NCBI GenBank assembly: GCA_017307275.1
Contig: JAFKFK010000031.1
Coordinates: 1-44,305 of the forward strand
Reading direction: 5' to 3'
Source: Alphaproteobacteria bacterium
GTDB taxonomy: Bacteria > Pseudomonadota > Alphaproteobacteria > Reyranellales > Reyranellaceae
DNA: 44,305 nucleotides
Of the stretch, positions 40,550 to 44,305 are shown piece by piece; position 1 is the first letter of the stretch, and the number at the start of each line of letters is the position of its first letter. Made by a program: the position numbers and the translations under genes. The notes under the pieces are model-generated. The model did no database searches, was not told the DNA's origin, and saw only the letters and a list, made by a program, of their open reading frames with translations.

Positions 40550-40929
40550 TGCACCGTCGCGCAGCGATCGCTTCCATGCTGGCTGTTGCCGGTGGGTTCT
40601 CGTCCGCACGCGCGCAGTCCGCCGATGTACGTGTCGTGGAATCGGCGCCGAAGGCACATGCCCGTATCGGCCGGCGCAGCAGTGCGTTCTTCGTGCGCTT
40701 CGATCGCCCGGTCGATCATCGCAAGTCGACCCTGGTCATCAAGCAGGGCGACAAGGTGATCGAGCGCCTGCCCCCACGGCTCGAATCGGCGCCCGAAGTG
40801 CTGTTCGCGGAGGCGCCGACCTTGCCGCCGGGCGACTACACGCTGCACTGGGCGGTGATCACCCTCCAGGGGGAGAAAACCGTTTCGGGCGACATCCCTT
40901 TCCAGGTCTCTGACCAACCGCCCAAATAG
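40546..40929 (+). CDS. CopC-domain periplasmic protein
   Basis: 127 residues from the GTG at 40546, which overlaps the ubiX stop (GTGA); an ATG at 40549 is equally possible. It has a Sec signal (RRAAIASMLAVAGGFSSARAQS) and then a small beta-sandwich: VVESAPKAHARIGRRSSAFFVRFDRPVDH, PPGDYTLHWAVITLQGEKTVSGDIPF. This is the CopC fold. The copper-binding N-terminal His of true CopC is missing, since the mature part begins ADVRVVES. Its role in this operon is unknown. Confidence 0.8.
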   Translation: MMHRRAAIASMLAVAGGFSSARAQSADVRVVESAPKAHARIGRRSSAFFVRFDRPVDHRKSTLVIKQGDKVIERLPPRLESAPEVLFAEAPTLPPGDYTLHWAVITLQGEKTVSGDIPFQVSDQPPK

Positions 40930-40963
40930 GCGCCGCGTGCGGTCTGGCCGTTCAAGAACCTAT

Positions 40964-41983
40964 TCAGGTCACCTTGAGGATCCGGCGTCCCACGAGGATC
41001 GTCAGGAAGGCGATCGCCGTGCCGAGCGCTGCCTCGGCCAGCCGGTCGAGCAGCACTGGCGGCCAGGGCGCGCCACGGCTCAGGTTGCTCATGCCGATGG
41101 CCAGCGGCGAGAAGAAGAGGAGCGCGACACCGTAGTTGCGCGCCACCGCGATCTCCGCCGCGGCCTGGCAGACGATGATGATCGCAATCAGCGCGAGATG
41201 GCCGGGATCGAAGGAAAAGAGGAATGTGGCCACGCCCACACCGCCCAAGGTGCCCAGCATGAGGTGCAACGTGCGGCGCCAGATATCGGTCGCAGCCAAC
41301 GCGGGCATCAGGGCGGCGACAGTGACGGCCGCCCAAAACGGGTGACCGATACCAAGGACGATGGCGAGCCCCCATGCCGTCAACACGCCGAGCGTGGCGA
41401 CTACCATCAGGACCAGATGTTGTCGGTGGTCGAGTTTGGCGTAGCCCGCCGCGAGGCGGTGGCGCCACCCGTCGCATGCCGGGCCTTCTCCGCGCTTGTC
41501 GTTACCCACACTGCTCAGCCAGGCCAGCAGTACGGAGAAGGCGGCGCCGCCCGCACCGGTCGCTATGCCGATTGGCAGGCGGTCCCAGCTCGTGGGAATG
41601 CTGGCGATGATCAGCAGCACCAGAACGAAAAACATCTCGCCGCGCGGCACCCATCGCATCGCCGCTCCCAGTGTGGCGGCGGCGATCACCGTGACGGCCA
41701 GCAAAGCGCCCAGCACTGGCAGCGGTGCCTGCGCAGCCGCATAGGCCATGGCCACCGCGATGGTGGTGACCAGGCCCACGCCGGCCACGATCTGCGTCTC
41801 CAAGCGCTGCTTCGCCGATTCGCCATGGCCATAGAGCATCGCCAGCCCGCCGAAGGCGGCATAGACGGCGAGGTCGAGACGGCCCACGGCATCGAGCGCC
41901 AGAAGCGGCAGGCCGATGGCCAGGGCGACACGCAACGCATCCTCGACATCGTCGCGACGGAGATCGGCAAGAAAGCGACGCAT
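40964..41983 (-). CDS. FUSC-family inner membrane protein (aromatic acid exporter-like)
   Basis: 339 residues from the ATG at 41983. About ten hydrophobic helices in two sets: ALRVALAIGLPLLALDAVGRLDLAVYAAFGGLAMLYGH, then a second set from LVLMVVATLGVLTAWGLAIVLGIGHPFWAAVTVAALMP. The FUSC (fusaric acid resistance) layout with an RRTLHLMLGTLGGVGVAT stretch is visible. Such proteins export aromatic carboxylic acids. It converges on copC (34 bases apart) and is divergent from the second UbiD gene by 38 bases, so regulation may be shared. Confidence 0.8.
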   Translation of the reverse strand: MRRFLADLRRDDVEDALRVALAIGLPLLALDAVGRLDLAVYAAFGGLAMLYGHGESAKQRLETQIVAGVGLVTTIAVAMAYAAAQAPLPVLGALLAVTVIAAATLGAAMRWVPRGEMFFVLVLLIIASIPTSWDRLPIGIATGAGGAAFSVLLAWLSSVGNDKRGEGPACDGWRHRLAAGYAKLDHRQHLVLMVVATLGVLTAWGLAIVLGIGHPFWAAVTVAALMPALAATDIWRRTLHLMLGTLGGVGVATFLFSFDPGHLALIAIIIVCQAAAEIAVARNYGVALLFFSPLAIGMSNLSRGAPWPPVLLDRLAEAALGTAIAFLTILVGRRILKVT

Positions 41984-42021
41984 CAATTGTTGTACTCGCG
42001 AAACGCAAGGACGGACTGACT

Positions 42022-43383
42022 ATGCCCTATCAAGATCTGCGCGCCTTCCTGACCGCCTTGAAGAACTCGGACGACCTCGTCGAGATCGCGCGCCCGGTCG
42101 CCCTCAAGTACGACGTCGCCAAAGCTCTTGCCAAGACAAGTTCGGTCCAGGGCCCGGCATTGATGTTCACCCAGACCGGCACGGATTTTCCGCTGGTCGC
42201 CGGCGTCTATGGCAACCGCCGACTGGCGTTGAAGGCCTTCGAGGCGACGGAACAGACGATCCACGACAAGGTGCTGAAGGGAATCAACAACCAGATCGGC
42301 CCGGTGGATTTCAAGGGGGCGTCACCCTGCCAGGAAGTCGTGCTGACAGGCGACGCGATCGACGTCACCAAGTTGCCGGTGCCGATCTACAGCCCGAAGG
42401 ATGGCGGCCCCTACATCACGGCGGGCATCGTCGTTTCGGAGAATCCCGAGACAGGCGTTCCCGACATCGGCAACTACCGCTTCCAGGTTCATGGGCCGAA
42501 GGAGCTGGGCGTGTTTTCCGCGCCGAACCACCGCTTCGGCAAGAACATTGCTCACGCGACGGCAATGGGGAAGCAGCTGCATGGCGCGGTCGTGATCGGC
42601 GTAGATCCGCTGGCCATGTACTCCTGCCAGGTGCAGTCGAGCGATGCCACCAACGACTGGTTCGTTGCGGGCGGCCTCCGCGGCATGCCGGTCGAGCTTG
42701 TGAAGGCAGTCAGCAACGACATGAAGGTGCCGGCGCACGCGGAGATCGTGATCGAGTTCACGGTCGACACCAAGGACCAGAAGATCGAGGGACCACTCGG
42801 CGAATACACCGGCTACTACACGGCAGCCTCGCTGAAGCCCGTGGCGAAGATTACGGCGATCACGCACCGCAAGGGCGCGATCTTCCAGGGCCTGCTGACC
42901 GGCAAGCCGATCACCGAGAACCACGTGCTGAAGCAGATTCCGTTCGAAACCTCGATCCTGCGGCAACTCCAGGCTCAGTTCCCGACGATCAGCGACATTT
43001 CGATCAACAGCTCGGGTGGCGTGCAGGTCTACGTCGTGATCGCCATGAAGCCGCGCTATGAGGGCGAGGCACGGCACGCGATCCTCGCCGCCATGGCATC
43101 CAACCTGCATCCCAAATGGGTCATCACGGTCGACCCCGATATCGACATTCGCAATTCTGCCGAGGTCGAATGGGCTCAGTCGTTCCGGGTCAAGCCGAGC
43201 GAGGACGTATTCGTCGTCGACCGCACGGCGACCGCACCGCTCGACCCCTACACCGACGGTGGCTTCTCGTCGTCGGTCGGTATCGATGCGACCAAGCCGT
43301 TCGGCGTCGAGTTTCCGGAAGTTTCAGAGGTGCCGGGTTGGCGCGACTTCGCCCTGCCGGAGCTCGATAAGCGTCAGAGCTAG
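42022..43383 (+). CDS. UbiD-family decarboxylase (prenyl-FMN dependent), 453 residues
   Basis: 453 residues. UbiD catalytic residues are present: Arg153 (GNYRFQVHG) and the Glu256/Glu261 pair in KIEGPLGEYTG. Other blocks include FSAPNHRFGKNIAHA, AMGKQLHGAVVIGVDP, AITHRKGAIFQGLLTG and, near the end, DGGFSSSVGIDATKPFG. It is clearly diverged from the 542-residue copy and shorter than ubiquinone UbiD. It depends on UbiX from the neighbouring operon. Its start lies 38 bases from the divergent FUSC gene. The substrate is unknown. Confidence 0.9.
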   Translation: MPYQDLRAFLTALKNSDDLVEIARPVALKYDVAKALAKTSSVQGPALMFTQTGTDFPLVAGVYGNRRLALKAFEATEQTIHDKVLKGINNQIGPVDFKGASPCQEVVLTGDAIDVTKLPVPIYSPKDGGPYITAGIVVSENPETGVPDIGNYRFQVHGPKELGVFSAPNHRFGKNIAHATAMGKQLHGAVVIGVDPLAMYSCQVQSSDATNDWFVAGGLRGMPVELVKAVSNDMKVPAHAEIVIEFTVDTKDQKIEGPLGEYTGYYTAASLKPVAKITAITHRKGAIFQGLLTGKPITENHVLKQIPFETSILRQLQAQFPTISDISINSSGGVQVYVVIAMKPRYEGEARHAILAAMASNLHPKWVITVDPDIDIRNSAEVEWAQSFRVKPSEDVFVVDRTATAPLDPYTDGGFSSSVGIDATKPFGVEFPEVSEVPGWRDFALPELDKRQS

Positions 43384-43397
43384 AGATCTCGAACGCA

Positions 43398-43420
43398 TGT
43401 GGGGCCTCACCAGCCCCACA
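43398..43420. terminator. Stem-loop between convergent ubiD and SH3b genes
   Basis: Perfect 8-bp repeat TGTGGGGC / GCCCCACA with a 7-base loop that holds the SH3b stop codon. There is no U-run on either strand. It may act as a bidirectional terminator. Confidence 0.4.
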
Positions 43421-43877
43421 GCAGGCGCTTGGCGATCCAGCCGCGCAGGCCACCCTCGCGCTGGACCTTGACCCAGTTCTCGCGGCGCTCGAGCGTCTTC
43501 AGCACGTTGCCGTAGGCCACCTTGCCGACGATGCGGCTGCCCTCCGTGGGTTGGCTGCGCATGTTCGCGGTCTTGACCTTCACGATGTGCATGGGCGTGT
43601 TGCCCGTCAGTGGTCCGTAGACCCAGCCCTGATCGTTCTCGAAGTCGCTCACCTTGAGCCACTTGCCCTGACGGCCGATGACCTTGAGCGGATAGCCGTG
43701 TCCTAGGGTCCAGTCCGTCCCGTATTTCGTTCCCGGGCCCGTGCGCATGTTCACTTCCTTCGTGCTGGCGATACTCACCATGCGCTGCGCCATGCCGGGC
43801 GATGCCAGGGCGATCAAGGCAACGAGCGCGAGGAAGGCGGAGAGAGCGAGTGCCGGGGGACGGAAGGAGAGCTGCAT
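43407..43877 (-). CDS. Secreted protein with two bacterial SH3 (SH3b) domains
   Basis: 156 residues: a signal peptide (LSAFLALVALIALASPGMAQ), then two SH3b repeats, NMRTGPGTKYGTDWTLGHGYPLKVIGRQGKWLKVSDFENDQGWVY and NMRSQPTEGSRIVGKVAYGNVLKTLERRENWVKVQREGGLRGWI. The repeats share NMR...G..W.KV..GW. SH3b domains bind cell-wall peptides or metal-linked ligands; the target here is unknown. It stands alone, converging on ubiD. Confidence 0.85.
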   Translation of the reverse strand: MQLSFRPPALALSAFLALVALIALASPGMAQRMVSIASTKEVNMRTGPGTKYGTDWTLGHGYPLKVIGRQGKWLKVSDFENDQGWVYGPLTGNTPMHIVKVKTANMRSQPTEGSRIVGKVAYGNVLKTLERRENWVKVQREGGLRGWIAKRLLWGW

Positions 43878-44294
43878 CCAACGAGGTCCTTTCGGAGACG
43901 AAGAGAGGAATGATCGGAGTCGGAGCCGCGGCCAGCAGGAAGTGGTCGCGACCGGCCAGACGGTCGTCGACGAAGGCCGGAGATTCCGTCGTTAGCTCGA
44001 TGACGGGCGGCAGGCTTCGTCGCGTCAGGCGCCGTTCTTCATACCGTCTGCGGCGGCGAGTTTGAAGCGCAGGTTTGGTGCTGCCCACGCCATCGTGCGT
44101 GGAGCGCACGCAAAAAAATGATGCGCGCGGCGTCCATTTCAAACTTGGATGGTGGTTCCTGCAACTATGGAGGGTGTGTTTCATTCGCAGCAACGTATGG
44201 TCGCGCGACGAATCCTCTTGAAATACTACTGAAGTATCCCGTTAATGAAGAAAGCGGGTGAAACAACCCGACAAAGAAGAGTGGGGGGACACAA
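43878..44294. other. Intergenic region upstream of the SH3b gene
   Basis: 417 bases with no recognised gene. The last 200 bases are relatively AT-rich. A weak promoter could be TTGAAA (44218-44223), 17 bases, GTTAAT. An ATACT/AGTAT inverted repeat lies over it. A 5-bp hairpin (CGGGT/ACCCG) lies near 44255-44272. A ribosome-like GGGGGG at 44283-44288 precedes a TTG at the window end. Confidence 0.5.
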
Positions 44295-44305
44295 TTGAAA
44301 TTGAG
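44295..44305 (+). CDS. Possible start of a gene running off the window
   Basis: TTG at 44295 with GGGGGG ending 6 bases before it, followed by AAA TTG AG. Too little is present to name it. Confidence 0.2.

Overview
This is a GC-rich bacterial chromosomal window that reads as an alphaproteobacterium. The evidence is two-component genes of the PetP/PetR/EnvZ type, a phasin, UbiK and NDUFAF7/MidA-type genes, a CmpA/NrtA-type transporter of the kind seen in Rhizobiales and Rhodospirillales, and dense operons with ATGA/GTGA overlaps. A Reyranella-like or Rhodospirillales-like host is only a guess. There are no rRNA or tRNA genes, insertion sequences, phage genes or CRISPR arrays. Gene content is mostly housekeeping and nutrient uptake.

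Layout. 1-5.2 kb (minus strand): a peptide/nickel-type ABC importer with two tandem paralogous binding proteins followed by DppB- and DppC-like permeases; the DppC gene runs off the window. 5.4-9.8 kb (minus): lgt, midA-like, pgeF, a possible 22-residue membrane microprotein, a lipoprotein, and upstream a YbjN protein. 10.1-13.8 kb (plus): a NitT/TauT-type ABC importer ending in cyanase, so a cyanate uptake and detoxification operon. 13.8-17.8 kb (minus): hydantoinase/oxoprolinase subunits B and A, and a UbiK/BMFP protein. 17.9-21.1 kb (plus): crotonase, proC, a TetR regulator, a phasin with a palindromic operator, and csaA. 21.1-25.4 kb (minus): an alkyltransferase-like protein, a branched-chain aminotransferase, and a MarR / OmpR-type regulator / histidine kinase operon. 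25.5-27.2 kb (plus): a GST and a second aminotransferase preceded by a tandem operator-like repeat.

27.2-30.9 kb (plus): a TPP riboswitch followed by thiO-thiS-thiG-thiE and a ThiF-rhodanese fusion. It converges on a minus-strand operon uvrC-pgsA-moaD-moaE (30.9-34.1 kb). 34.4-36.8 kb (minus): a PhoH-type ATPase and guanine deaminase, with a structured, terminator-bearing leader between them. 36.8-43.4 kb: an alpha/beta hydrolase, then an SRPBCC protein, a UbiD-type decarboxylase, UbiX and a CopC-like protein, then a minus-strand FUSC-type membrane protein and a divergent second UbiD-type decarboxylase. An SH3b protein closes the window.

Working together: UbiX makes prenyl-FMN for the two UbiD enzymes, and the FUSC protein could handle aromatic acids. 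ThiS and MoaD are both sulfur-carrier proteins needing E1-type activation, and the ThiF-rhodanese gene sits next to the MoaD operon. The least explained signals are the phoH leader (35201-35420), which has mutually exclusive terminator and antiterminator pairings, the two-UbiD locus with its repeat-rich promoter, and the tandem 15-bp operator at 26171-26203.
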